A stretch of 23,544 nt of DNA from JAXDLH01 sp034666705 (GTDB taxonomy: Bacteria; Chloroflexota; UBA6077; SHYK01), in assembly GCA_034666705.1 (NCBI GenBank), contig JAXDLH010000446.1:1-23544 (forward strand). The letters run 5' to 3'. Made by a program: the position numbers and the translations under genes. The notes under the pieces are model-generated. The model saw only the letters and a program-made list of their open reading frames with translations, was not told where the DNA came from and searched no databases. Below, piece by piece: positions 7,212 to 13,916 of this stretch. Position 1 is the stretch's first letter, and each line of letters opens with the position of its first letter.

Positions 7212-8888
7212 TCATCCGCCTGGCGCCGGCTGGGCGCTCGCCGCCAGGGACCTCGCGGCGTCGAGCAGCGCCTGCTTGACGCTCCGCTGGTCCATGCCGC
7301 CGGCGAACAGCAGCGACTTGATCGCGATCGGCACGACCTCCGTGGGATGGATGACCGGCGCGAGGTCGATGAAGTCGAACTCCGCGACGCTCACGCCGTC
7401 GAGGGAGACCAGATCGCCCGGCACGGCGAGCTCGTGCTTCAGGGCCGAGCCGAGTGCCTTGCCGATCGTCTGGTTCGTCAGCAGCACGAACGGCACTCCG
7501 CGCTCGACGGTCTGCGGGATGCCGGCGCGAATCCCCTCCGCCAATGTGCGGACACGCGAGTCTACGAGCTCGCCGGGCCAGCGAAAGGCGAGGGCGATGG
7601 GCTGCTCGCCCTCATCCAGATCTGCCCGCACGATCGCATCGTGGATGGCGGTGGCGACGTGCTGGGGGTCGATCTCGCCCGCCAGGTCCAGCGTGGGCAC
7701 GAGCACCGGCACATTCCGGAGCGGGAGGATGTCCTCATTGGAGACGAACGTGTTGCTGCTGACCTGCGTGGTGAAGAGCGAGGCGCCAATGGCGGTCGCC
7801 CGGATCCCGAGGTTGGGATCGATGATCGCCGGGAGCTTGATGACGCCGCTCGCCAGCGCCTTGCGCAGCGCCTTTCCCAGCGCCAGTCCCATATCCCCGA
7901 AGTCGCGCGTCTCGCGGAAATAGATGAACTCGGAGACGCCGCCGGAGAACGTGAACGCCTCAGGCGCAGGATCGGCGGGCAACGGGTCGCTCAGCATCAG
8001 CTCCGCCGCCAGGCCAGTCGGCGGCTGGCGCTCGATGAGTCCGGCGAGAACGTCCGTCCACGCCTGGACGATCCGCGCCTCGTCGTCGGGGGTGAGCGGC
8101 GCGCCGAGGGTGAGGGTAATGCCGAGCTGCGCGGCGACCTGGCGCGCTGGGCCGTCGATGCGGGTGAGCCGCCCCTCGGCGTTCTTCACCAGCAGGCGGG
8201 CGCCCACGGCCACGGCACTGGTGGCGAGGATCTCGCCGTCGCGCACGAGGGCGAGCTTCGTCGTGCCGCCGCCGATGTCGACGTTGAGCAGCGTCTGGTG
8301 GTCGCGCCGCGAGCGTGCCACCGTGCCGGAGCCGTTCGCTGCGAGCACCGCTTCGAGATGGTGGCCGGCAGAGGCAGTAACGAACTTGCCCGCGTGCACC
8401 GCAAATAGCTCGGCGATCGCCCGGGCGTTCTTCCGCTTCAGCGCCTCACCGGTCAGGATGATCGAGCCGGTATCGATCTCCCTGGTCGACGCCCGGACCT
8501 CGCGGAACGCGTCGCCGATGAACCCCCGCAGCACTTCGGCGTCGATCGTGTCGTCGTCGAGGTACGGGGTCAGGATGATGGGCGACTTCCAGAGGATCTC
8601 GCGGCCCACGACCACGAAGCGCGCTGCCACGCCCTCGCCCATCTGCTGGATGTAGACGCGGGAGAACATGAGGTGCGAGGTCGAGGAGCCGATGTCTACG
8701 CCGATCGTCGTCAGCTCGACGTTGTGCATCTTCCAGTCGAGAGCTTGGAGCGCGATCTCCTCGCCGCCCAACTGCTCAGCCGAGTGCTCCCCGAACTCGT
8801 CGTGCCAGTGCAGCGTCCCGCCGGCGTGCGAATGCAAGCCGGCGAATGTGCCGCGATGCGTGTGTTTCTCCTGCGTGTCCTCGATCAT
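7212..8888 (-). CDS. eutA: EutA-like reactivating factor of a B12-dependent ammonia-lyase, with His-rich N-terminal extension
   Basis: EutA is the ATP-dependent chaperone that exchanges damaged cobalamin on ethanolamine ammonia-lyase. This 558-aa protein matches the family along the ASKHA-type fold: TIGVDIGSSTSHLMFSR (61-77), 'SPIILTPYLDDDTIDA', 'IILTGEALKRKNARAIAELF', and the second phosphate loop NVDIGGGTTKLAL (202-214). It is about 90 aa longer than E. coli EutA, partly through an N-terminal segment with His at 9, 11, 19, 21, 27, 29 and 35. The start is ATG 8888, chosen because GGAGGG lies eight bases upstream; an open frame extends further but lacks a ribosome site. No EutB or EutC gene is in the window, so the client enzyme is unknown. 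Confidence 0.85.
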   Translation of the reverse strand: MIEDTQEKHTHRGTFAGLHSHAGGTLHWHDEFGEHSAEQLGGEEIALQALDWKMHNVELTTIGVDIGSSTSHLMFSRVYIQQMGEGVAARFVVVGREILWKSPIILTPYLDDDTIDAEVLRGFIGDAFREVRASTREIDTGSIILTGEALKRKNARAIAELFAVHAGKFVTASAGHHLEAVLAANGSGTVARSRRDHQTLLNVDIGGGTTKLALVRDGEILATSAVAVGARLLVKNAEGRLTRIDGPARQVAAQLGITLTLGAPLTPDDEARIVQAWTDVLAGLIERQPPTGLAAELMLSDPLPADPAPEAFTFSGGVSEFIYFRETRDFGDMGLALGKALRKALASGVIKLPAIIDPNLGIRATAIGASLFTTQVSSNTFVSNEDILPLRNVPVLVPTLDLAGEIDPQHVATAIHDAIVRADLDEGEQPIALAFRWPGELVDSRVRTLAEGIRAGIPQTVERGVPFVLLTNQTIGKALGSALKHELAVPGDLVSLDGVSVAEFDFIDLAPVIHPTEVVPIAIKSLLFAGGMDQRSVKQALLDAARSLAASAQPAPGG

Positions 8889-8982
8889 TCGGCAATCCCT
8901 CCCTGGCCTCCCGCAGTCGGGGGAGCCGGTGCTCGAGCTTCGCGAGCGTGCCGTGCGACCGATGCGCAGCCAGTTGCCCGAC

Positions 8983-9033
8983 GTTGCGGCTGCACGACGG
9001 TGCACGATAAGAAATTCTATCCCGCGCCGCAAC
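8983..9033. promoter_or_regulatory. Nested inverted repeats in the eutA/arsR divergent region
   Basis: GTTGCGGC (8983-8990) and GCCGCAAC (9026-9033) form a perfect 8-bp inverted repeat. Inside lies TGCAC-GACG-GTGCA (8991-9004) and a minus-strand TAGAAT (9019-9014) that could be the -10 of the EutA-like gene, with no clear -35. It may be an operator or a leader structure of that gene. Confidence 0.4.
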
Positions 9034-9076
9034 CGCCTCGACCTGTCCCGCACCCGTCGACGAAAGACAAATCATA

Positions 9077-9106
9077 TAGACACTCATCAATGTAGGCTGC
9101 TACACT
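9077..9106 (+). promoter_or_regulatory. Candidate arsR promoter and operator
   Basis: -35-like TAGACA (9077-9082), 18-bp spacer, -10 TACACT (9101-9106). Transcription would begin at about 9113, the GTG itself, so the messenger may be leaderless; no Shine-Dalgarno is present. TGTAG-GCTG-CTACA (9091-9104) is a perfect inverted repeat over the -10. ATAGACA-N3-ATC (9076-9088) recurs upstream of arsM, a possible shared ArsR site. Confidence 0.5.
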
Positions 9107-9112
9107 GGCGTC

Positions 9113-9502
9113 GTGAAGACGATCAAGCTCCGCCCAATCGACTGCTGCAGCGCCCCCGTCGCGCCTGAGCCGCTGGCCCAGGAGGTGCGGGACCGCCTCG
9201 TCGCCGTGTTCCGGGCGCTGGGTGACGCGACGCGGTTCGACATCTTCCGCTTGATCGCCGCGCAGCCGGAGTCGATTTGCGTGTGCGACGTGGTCGATCG
9301 TTTCCCGGTCAGCCAGCCGACGATCTCTCACCACCTCAAGGTGTTGCGGGATGCCGGCCTGGTGACGGTCGCACGGCGCGGCGTCTGGGCCTATTACGCC
9401 GTCACCGACGAGGGTCGCCGCGTCCTCGGCGACGCCCAGCACGTCGTGGCGGGGGAGGGCACCTCCTGTGTCATGCTGAGCCCGCAGGCGAAGCATCCGT
9501 AG
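9113..9502 (+). CDS. arsR: ArsR-family As(III)-responsive repressor
   Basis: A 129-aa winged-helix repressor of the ArsR/SmtB family. The core 'LVAVFRALGDATRFDIFRLI' leads into ICVCDV (55-60), the cysteine pair in the recognition-helix region that binds As(III) in classical ArsR (ELCVCDL), and then the HTH 'SQPTISHHLKVLRDAGLV' and wing 'VTVARRGVWAYYAV'. Further thiols are present at C11, C12 and C119 and could complete a three-coordinate arsenite site. Family knowledge predicts release from DNA on arsenite binding. It starts at GTG 9113 with no ribosome site. It is divergent from the EutA-like gene and heads the arsenic genes, so it probably controls itself and arsM onward. Confidence 0.93.
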   Translation: MKTIKLRPIDCCSAPVAPEPLAQEVRDRLVAVFRALGDATRFDIFRLIAAQPESICVCDVVDRFPVSQPTISHHLKVLRDAGLVTVARRGVWAYYAVTDEGRRVLGDAQHVVAGEGTSCVMLSPQAKHP

Positions 9503-9621
9503 CCCATCCCTGGTGGGGTACAGATCTCTCGATCTCTCACCCGGGGCTGAGCGTAGATTGGGGACCAGCGTGGCAGGCGCCTTGTCGGCGGACGGCAAGT
9601 GCCTCTATTTTGCGCCAAGAC

Positions 9622-9637
9622 ATAGACAAGTATCGAA
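9622..9637 (+). promoter_or_regulatory. Candidate ArsR site upstream of arsM
   Basis: ATAGACA-AGT-ATC-GAA (9622-9637) repeats the ATAGACA-N3-ATC arrangement found at 9076-9088 before arsR. It sits in an AT-rich island of about 50 bp in the 164-bp arsR-arsM gap, about 30 bp before the ribosome site. It suggests arsM and following genes have their own regulated promoter; -35 and -10 elements are not clear. Confidence 0.4.
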
Positions 9638-9666
9638 TAAACAGAAATCGATGAAAGGAGTTGGTT

Positions 9667-10488
9667 ATGGAAGCCGAACCGGAGGCGATTCGCGAGGCCG
9701 TGCGCCAGCGGTATGCGGCGCGGGCGCGGCAACTGCCCACGCTCGACGTCACAGCCTGTTGTACGGCCGACGGGTGCGATCCGATCACCACGGGGCTGTA
9801 TGCACCGGCCGAGACGGCGTCGCTGCCGGAGGCCGCAGTGCAGGCCTCGCTCGGCTGCGGGAGTCCCACGGCGCTCGCGTCGCTGCAAGCGGGTGAAGTC
9901 GTGCTGGACCTGGGCAGCGGCGGCGGTATCGACGTGCTGCTCGCCGCGCAACGGGTCGGGCCCACGGGCTACGTCTACGGCCTGGACATGACCGAGGAGA
10001 TGCTGCGGCTGGCGCGGCGCAACCAGACTCAGCAGGCCGTGAACAACGTGACCTTCCTCAAGGGACTCATCGAGGCGATCCCGCTGCCAGACGCGGCGGT
10101 GGACGTGGTGATCTCCAACTGTGTCGTCAACCTCTCCGCTGACAAGGGCCAAGTGCTCCGCGAGGCGTTTCGCGTGCTGCGGCCCGGTGGCCGGCTCGCC
10201 ATCTCCGACGTCGTGGTGCGCGGCGAGCTGCCGGCTGCGCTCCGCCGCGACCTGGAGTCGTGGGCCGGCTGCGTGGCCGGCGCATTGGAGGAGGACGAGT
10301 ATCGCCGGCTGCTCGCTGAGAGCGGCTTCGAGGCCATCGCCATGGACGTGACGCGCGTCCACGACTCAGCCCAGCTCGCGGTTTCTGGCGGCTGCTGTGG
10401 AACGGACGGCGGGTGCGCCGCTCCGAGCGAGCTCGCCGGCCAGATCGTCAGCGCCTTCGTCCAGGCCCGCAAGCCCCGTGCCGCCTAA
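9667..10488 (+). CDS. arsM: Arsenite S-adenosylmethionine methyltransferase ArsM
   Basis: Methylates As(III) to mono- and dimethylated arsenicals using SAM, in the cytosol. The 273-aa protein has motif I DLGSGGGID (81-89) and the three catalytic cysteines of the family in their usual settings: C64 in SLGCGSP, C152 in SNCVVNLS and C202 in GCVAGA. Extra cysteine pairs occur near both ends (C31/C32/C37 and C243/C244/C250), as in many bacterial ArsM proteins. The start is ATG 9667 because AAAGGAG lies six bases upstream. The last 11 nt overlap the next gene. With ArsC and the channel downstream it forms a reduce-methylate-export series. Confidence is high from the cysteine motifs. Confidence 0.96.
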   Translation: MEAEPEAIREAVRQRYAARARQLPTLDVTACCTADGCDPITTGLYAPAETASLPEAAVQASLGCGSPTALASLQAGEVVLDLGSGGGIDVLLAAQRVGPTGYVYGLDMTEEMLRLARRNQTQQAVNNVTFLKGLIEAIPLPDAAVDVVISNCVVNLSADKGQVLREAFRVLRPGGRLAISDVVVRGELPAALRRDLESWAGCVAGALEEDEYRRLLAESGFEAIAMDVTRVHDSAQLAVSGGCCGTDGGCAAPSELAGQIVSAFVQARKPRAA

Positions 10489-11395
10489 GGTCGGCGCGGC
10501 GCTCCTGGGCGAGGCGCTCGGCACCCTCGTGCTCGTGCTCGTTGGGACGGGTGCAGTCGCCACGGCGGTGCTCACCGGCGCCCTCCATGAGTTGTGGCAG
10601 GTGGCGACGGTGTGGGCCGCGGGCGTGACACTCGCGATTTACCTTGCCGCGCCACTCTCCGGCGCCCACCTGAACCCCGCAGTCACCCTCGCGCTCGCGG
10701 TGTGGCGCCCCCGCGCGTTCCCCCGCCGGCGGCTGCCAGCTTACTGGCTCGCCCAGCTCGTAGGCGCTGCGCTCGCCGGCGCACTGGTCCTGCTGACGTT
10801 CGGCCCGCTCCTCGCGCGCTTCGAAACCCGCGAGGGACTCGTCCGCGGCGGCCCGGGGAGCGAGCGCGCCGCCATGATCTTCGGCGAGTATTTCCCCAAC
10901 CCCGCCATCCTCGGCACCGGGCCCGAGGCGGAGCAGCTCGTCTCGCCGCTCGGCGCGTTCGGCATCGAGGCGCTGGGGACCGGGCTGCTGGTGCTGGTGG
11001 TCTTTTCGCTCACAGACCATCGCCGCCCGACTCGGTTGCCGGCCGCGCTCATCCCGCCGATCATCGGCCTGACCGTGGCCGCGCTCATCGCCGTTTTTGC
11101 CCCGCTCACCCAGGCGAGCTGGAACCCAGCCCGCGATCTTGGTCCTCGGCTGGTGGCGTTCTGGGCCGGCTACGGCGCAATCGCCATTCCGGGCCCGCGG
11201 GCCGGCTTCTGGGTCTACCTGCTCGGCCCGCTCGCCGGTGGCCTCATCGCCGGCGGATTCTACGAGCGCGCTATCGCACTCCTGCTGGCGTGCGAGGCAG
11301 ACGGGCGCATCGACCCGCCTCCTGGCGCGAAGGCGCCGAACGGTGCCGAGTCCTCAGGAGGCGCTTCACTTATCTCAGTCGTGAAGGGAGACTGA
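10478..11395 (+). CDS. aqpS: Aquaglyceroporin in ars operon (AqpS type)
   Basis: A six-helix MIP channel of 305 aa with both NPA boxes: GAHLNPAVT (NPA at 66-68) and ASWNPARDLGPRL (NPA at 216-218). The Asp after NPAR and the 'YFPNPAI' loop (139-144) point to the glycerol-facilitator branch, which passes arsenite. In Sinorhizobium meliloti, AqpS replaces ArsB and lets As(III) made by ArsC leave down its gradient; the same logic fits here because no ArsB or Acr3 gene is present. The GTG start at 10478 overlaps arsM by 11 nt and has a poor ribosome site, so coupled translation is likely. The C-terminal 30 residues are polar and cytosolic. Passage of methylated arsenicals is an inference from the arsM neighbour. 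Confidence 0.92.
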   Translation: MPPKVGAALLGEALGTLVLVLVGTGAVATAVLTGALHELWQVATVWAAGVTLAIYLAAPLSGAHLNPAVTLALAVWRPRAFPRRRLPAYWLAQLVGAALAGALVLLTFGPLLARFETREGLVRGGPGSERAAMIFGEYFPNPAILGTGPEAEQLVSPLGAFGIEALGTGLLVLVVFSLTDHRRPTRLPAALIPPIIGLTVAALIAVFAPLTQASWNPARDLGPRLVAFWAGYGAIAIPGPRAGFWVYLLGPLAGGLIAGGFYERAIALLLACEADGRIDPPPGAKAPNGAESSGGASLISVVKGD

Positions 11396-11399
11396 TCGC

Positions 11400-12038
11400 A
11401 TGGAGCTCAGAACCGATCTTGAATTGCAGGTTGCTGTGAGTCAGCAAGTCGCCCGGCTGGCGCGAGACTTTCGCGGCACGTTCAGCCAGAAGACGGTCGA
11501 GCGTTACGTGCGCGACTCCTATGAGGATCTGGTTGCCGGAGCCCGGATCAAGTGGATGATCCCGCAGCTTACGTACCGGTTCGCGAAGGAGCGACTTCAA
11601 GCACTCGCCCAGGTGGAGGGACTCGTGAGTAAGGCGCAACCCGAGGTTTTGTTCGTCTGTGTGCACAATGCGGGGCGCTCGCAGATGGCGGCGGCCCTCA
11701 CTCACTCCCTGAGCCAGGGCCGCGTGCACGTGCGCTCGGCCGGCTCGACCCCCGCCGACGAGATCAACCCGGCCGTCGCCGAGGTGATGCGCGAGATCGG
11801 TCTCGACCTGAGCCAGGAGTTTCCCAAGCCCTTGACGGACGAGTTCGTCCGCGCCGCTGATGTGGTGATCACGATGGGCTGCGGTGATGCGTGTCCGATC
11901 TATCCGGGCAAGCGGTACGAGGATTGGGAGCTCGACGACCCCGCAGGCCAGTCGATCGAGAAGGTGCGCGAGATCCGCGATGCGATTCGCGGTCGGGTGG
12001 CGCAGCTCCTCGTCGAGCTGGGGGAGCCGGTCTCGTAG
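11400..12038 (+). CDS. arsC: Arsenate reductase ArsC (LMW-phosphatase fold) with N-terminal helical domain
   Basis: Reduces arsenate to arsenite. The 212-aa protein has a C-terminal low-molecular-weight phosphatase domain starting near residue 82, with the P-loop VCVHNAGRSQ (Cys87, CX5R to Arg93) and the late acidic loop 'ELDDP' (Asp near 180). C161 and C165 in MGCGDACP are the probable further redox thiols. The first 75 residues form a helical domain ('TVERYVRDSYEDL', 'PQLTYRFAKERLQAL') resembling the three-helix dimerisation domain in actinobacterial-type ArsC proteins that use low-molecular-weight thiols or thioredoxin. GGGAG lies nine bases before ATG 11400, and only 4 nt separate it from the channel gene. 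Which electron donor is used cannot be told. Confidence 0.95.
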   Translation: MELRTDLELQVAVSQQVARLARDFRGTFSQKTVERYVRDSYEDLVAGARIKWMIPQLTYRFAKERLQALAQVEGLVSKAQPEVLFVCVHNAGRSQMAAALTHSLSQGRVHVRSAGSTPADEINPAVAEVMREIGLDLSQEFPKPLTDEFVRAADVVITMGCGDACPIYPGKRYEDWELDDPAGQSIEKVREIRDAIRGRVAQLLVELGEPVS

Positions 12039-12099
12039 CAGCCGAGCGGCTACCATTGGGATCGCATCCGGGAGCGGATCACACCCAGTGGGAGGCCCA

Positions 12100-12780
12100 A
12101 TGGCAGTGCGCGTCGTGGTGGTCGTGGAGAGCGGGGTCGCCGCCGATGCCGAGGAGCTGCGCCGCAGCGTGGCGGTCCTGAGCGACGCGCTGCAGGAAGA
12201 AATCCTGCTCGCCCGCGTCACCGGCGAGCGGCTGCGCCTGACTCGCTCGACGGCGATCTCCGCCCCCGGGCTGGAGCACGACGAGGTGGTGCAGCCGCGT
12301 CCGCAGGGGGTGACGGCGCGAGGTGCGCCGATGGGGGCCGCACCGTTCGTGTACCGGGCGGACGGCCGACCCGATTGGCAGCGGATGTGGACGACGTTCT
12401 GCGAGCTGGCGCTCTTCGGCGGTCCGCCCCACCGGGGCCAGGCGGAGGCGCTCCACCCGTCGACGGTCCCCGCTGCAGAGGGGGCCACGGCGTACGATGC
12501 CCTCGCCGAGATCCAGCGTGGCGTCTGGGAGACGACCGGCCTCCGGGCGACGCCGGCCGAGCCGGGCTGGGTGGCCGTGCAGTGCCACTCGGCGAAGATG
12601 GCGGCCTGGCTCTGCGCGACGATCTTGCTGGAGAACGTCGACGCGCGGTGCGAGGGCGACCGCCTCTTTCTGCCGGCGAGCCCGAGCTTCGCGCTGGCGG
12701 ACGAGGTGAAGAGCGTGATCACCGTGCTGGCGAAGACGCATCACTACTGGGATGCCCACGTCGCGCCCGTGATGGAGTGA
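12100..12780 (+). CDS. Conserved protein of unknown function, last gene of the ars operon
   Basis: A 226-aa soluble protein that I cannot assign. It has three visible parts. The first is an N-terminal 'MAVRVVVVVES' beta strand and helix. The second is a middle section with 'RPDWQRMWTTFCELALFGGPPHRG' features (only short parts quoted: DWQRMWTTFC, GGPPHRG), which looks like a conserved motif. The third is a C-terminal part with 'CHSAKMAAWLC', 'LPASPSFAL' and 'VITVLAKTHHYW', which has the feel of a conserved domain. Cysteine and histidine recur in the last two parts, compatible with metal or metalloid binding, but this is inference. The start is ATG 12100 with GGGAGG four bases upstream. It follows arsC by 61 bp on the same strand and faces the YkvA gene tail to tail. 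Confidence 0.8.
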   Translation: MAVRVVVVVESGVAADAEELRRSVAVLSDALQEEILLARVTGERLRLTRSTAISAPGLEHDEVVQPRPQGVTARGAPMGAAPFVYRADGRPDWQRMWTTFCELALFGGPPHRGQAEALHPSTVPAAEGATAYDALAEIQRGVWETTGLRATPAEPGWVAVQCHSAKMAAWLCATILLENVDARCEGDRLFLPASPSFALADEVKSVITVLAKTHHYWDAHVAPVME

Positions 12781-12805
12781 GTAGCCGACAAAGTGGGGCG
12801 GTGCG

Positions 12806-13189
12806 TTAGTCCAGGATGTCGCGGACAACGGCGATCACGAACCCGGCGGCGAGGAGCCAGACGGCCACGATAATGACGGCTGCGACGCGATTGGTGGGCC
12901 GCCCCTCGGCGGCGAGCGCGGCGGCCCGGCACTCGGTCATGACGGGCTCGGGGACCAGCCGCAGCGCCAGGAGGATCCCGAGCGGGACGATGACCGCATC
13001 GTCGAGGTAGCCCAGGACGGGGATGAAGTCCGGAATCAAGTCGAGCGGACTGAACGCGTACGCGACCACGAGGCCAGCCACGGCCTTGGCATACCAGGGG
13101 GTGCGCGGGTCACGACACGCCAGGTAGAGCGCATAGCTGTCCCGCTTGACGCTGCGGGCCCACTGCCGCAATCGTGCTACCGTTGCCAT
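12806..13189 (-). CDS. YkvA/DUF1232-family small membrane protein
   Basis: A 127-aa protein with the DUF1232 core: 'AKAVAGLVVAYAFSPLDLIPDFIP' features followed by VLGYLDDAVIVPLG (about residues 58-71). A second hydrophobic helix near the C-terminus (about 100-122) likely anchors it in the membrane. The biochemical role of the family is unknown. It is convergent with the unknown ars-operon gene (25-bp gap) and divergent from the cation transporter (63-bp gap). A minus-strand TAGAAT (13201-13196) ends seven bases before the ATG, so the transcript could be leaderless; no ribosome site is seen. Confidence 0.9.
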   Translation of the reverse strand: MATVARLRQWARSVKRDSYALYLACRDPRTPWYAKAVAGLVVAYAFSPLDLIPDFIPVLGYLDDAVIVPLGILLALRLVPEPVMTECRAAALAAEGRPTNRVAAVIIVAVWLLAAGFVIAVVRDILD

Positions 13190-13225
13190 GGCGCCATTCT
13201 ACGGTGAGTGTCCTGATTTGTACCG

Positions 13226-13235
13226 AAGACGTCTT
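13226..13235. promoter_or_regulatory. 10-bp palindrome between divergent ykvA-like and CDF-like genes
   Basis: AAGACGTCTT is a perfect palindrome in the 63-bp divergent region, 18 bp before the transporter ATG and 37 bp before the YkvA-family ATG. It could be a shared operator. A 10-bp palindrome can also occur by chance. Confidence 0.3.
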
Positions 13236-13252
13236 GGTGAGGCATCGTTATC

Positions 13253-13834
13253 ATGACCGACACGACCTTGCTCAAGCGCGGCCTGCTGCTCGAATACATC
13301 ACCCTCGGGTGGAACGTCGTCGGCTGCGGCATCACGATCTGGGCGGCGATCGCCGCCCACTCGGTGGCGCTGGTGGGCTTCGGCCTCGACTCGGTGATCG
13401 AGATCTTCGCCTCGGTGGTCGTGGTGTGGGAGCTAACCGGTGCGGATAAGCATCGCGAAGCGCGCGCCCTGCGCCTGATCGGGTCCGCGTTCTTTCTCCT
13501 GGCGGCCTACATTCTGTTCCAATCGGCGCGAACGCTCCTGACCCAGGATCGCCCTGAGACCTCTGTCCTGGGGATCAGTTGGCTCGCGGTGACGTTCATC
13601 GCCATGCTGCTCCTCGCCTGGGGTAAAGCCACCACTGGCAGGCAGCTCGGCAATCCGGTGCTGCAGACCGAAGGTCACGTCACGCTCGTCGACGCCTATC
13701 TCGCCGGCGCGGTACTCATCGGCCTGCTTCTCAACGCCGCCGCCGGTTTCTGGTGGGCCGACCCGCTGGCCGGCCTGGTGATCGTCTACTACGGCATCAA
13801 AGAGGGCTGGGCTGCCTGGCACGCAGCGGAGTAG
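13253..13834 (+). CDS. CDF-like cation transporter, membrane domain only
   Basis: A 193-aa protein made of about five to six hydrophobic helices. It keeps cation diffusion facilitator marks: GFGLDSVIE (42-50, acidic pair D46/E50 in helix 2), a helix-5 region with H142 and D147 in 'EGHVTLVDAYLAG', and 'WADPLAGLVI' (168-177, the conserved ADP/L motif in helix 6). It ends directly after the last helix, so the ferredoxin-like cytoplasmic metal-sensing domain of full CDF proteins is absent; short forms like this are known. The likely role is divalent metal export across the inner membrane, metal unknown. The start is ATG 13253 with a weak GAGG about ten bases upstream. Confidence 0.82.
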   Translation: MTDTTLLKRGLLLEYITLGWNVVGCGITIWAAIAAHSVALVGFGLDSVIEIFASVVVVWELTGADKHREARALRLIGSAFFLLAAYILFQSARTLLTQDRPETSVLGISWLAVTFIAMLLLAWGKATTGRQLGNPVLQTEGHVTLVDAYLAGAVLIGLLLNAAAGFWWADPLAGLVIVYYGIKEGWAAWHAAE

Positions 13835-13894
13835 GGCGCAGCGCCGTTGTGCCTCGTGAAGTCTGGGTGGGGAAGCTGCGCGCCAGGCACAATA

Positions 13895-13916
13895 CACTTC
13901 CGAAGACTTGGAAGTG
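13895..13916. promoter_or_regulatory. Inverted repeat over the start of the phosphopantetheinyl transferase gene
   Basis: CACTTCC (13895-13901) and GGAAGTG (13910-13916) are a perfect 7-bp inverted repeat with an 8-base loop. It overlaps a possible -10, TACACT (13893-13898), and the candidate TTG (13908) and GTG (13914) starts. It could be an operator or, in RNA, a hairpin that hides the start. Confidence 0.45.

Noticed and set aside
7134..8408. Long plus-strand open frame opposite the EutA-like gene
   Set aside because: No recognisable domain, and it is fully antisense to the EutA-like coding sequence.
8889..9053. Upstream extension of the EutA-like gene to 9053
   Set aside because: The added 55 residues are Arg/Ser-rich and unlike the family, and a good GGAGGG site precedes ATG 8888.
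8889..9112. Cobalamin riboswitch before the EutA-like gene
   Set aside because: I looked for the B12-box and the conserved core and found neither; only simple inverted repeats are present.
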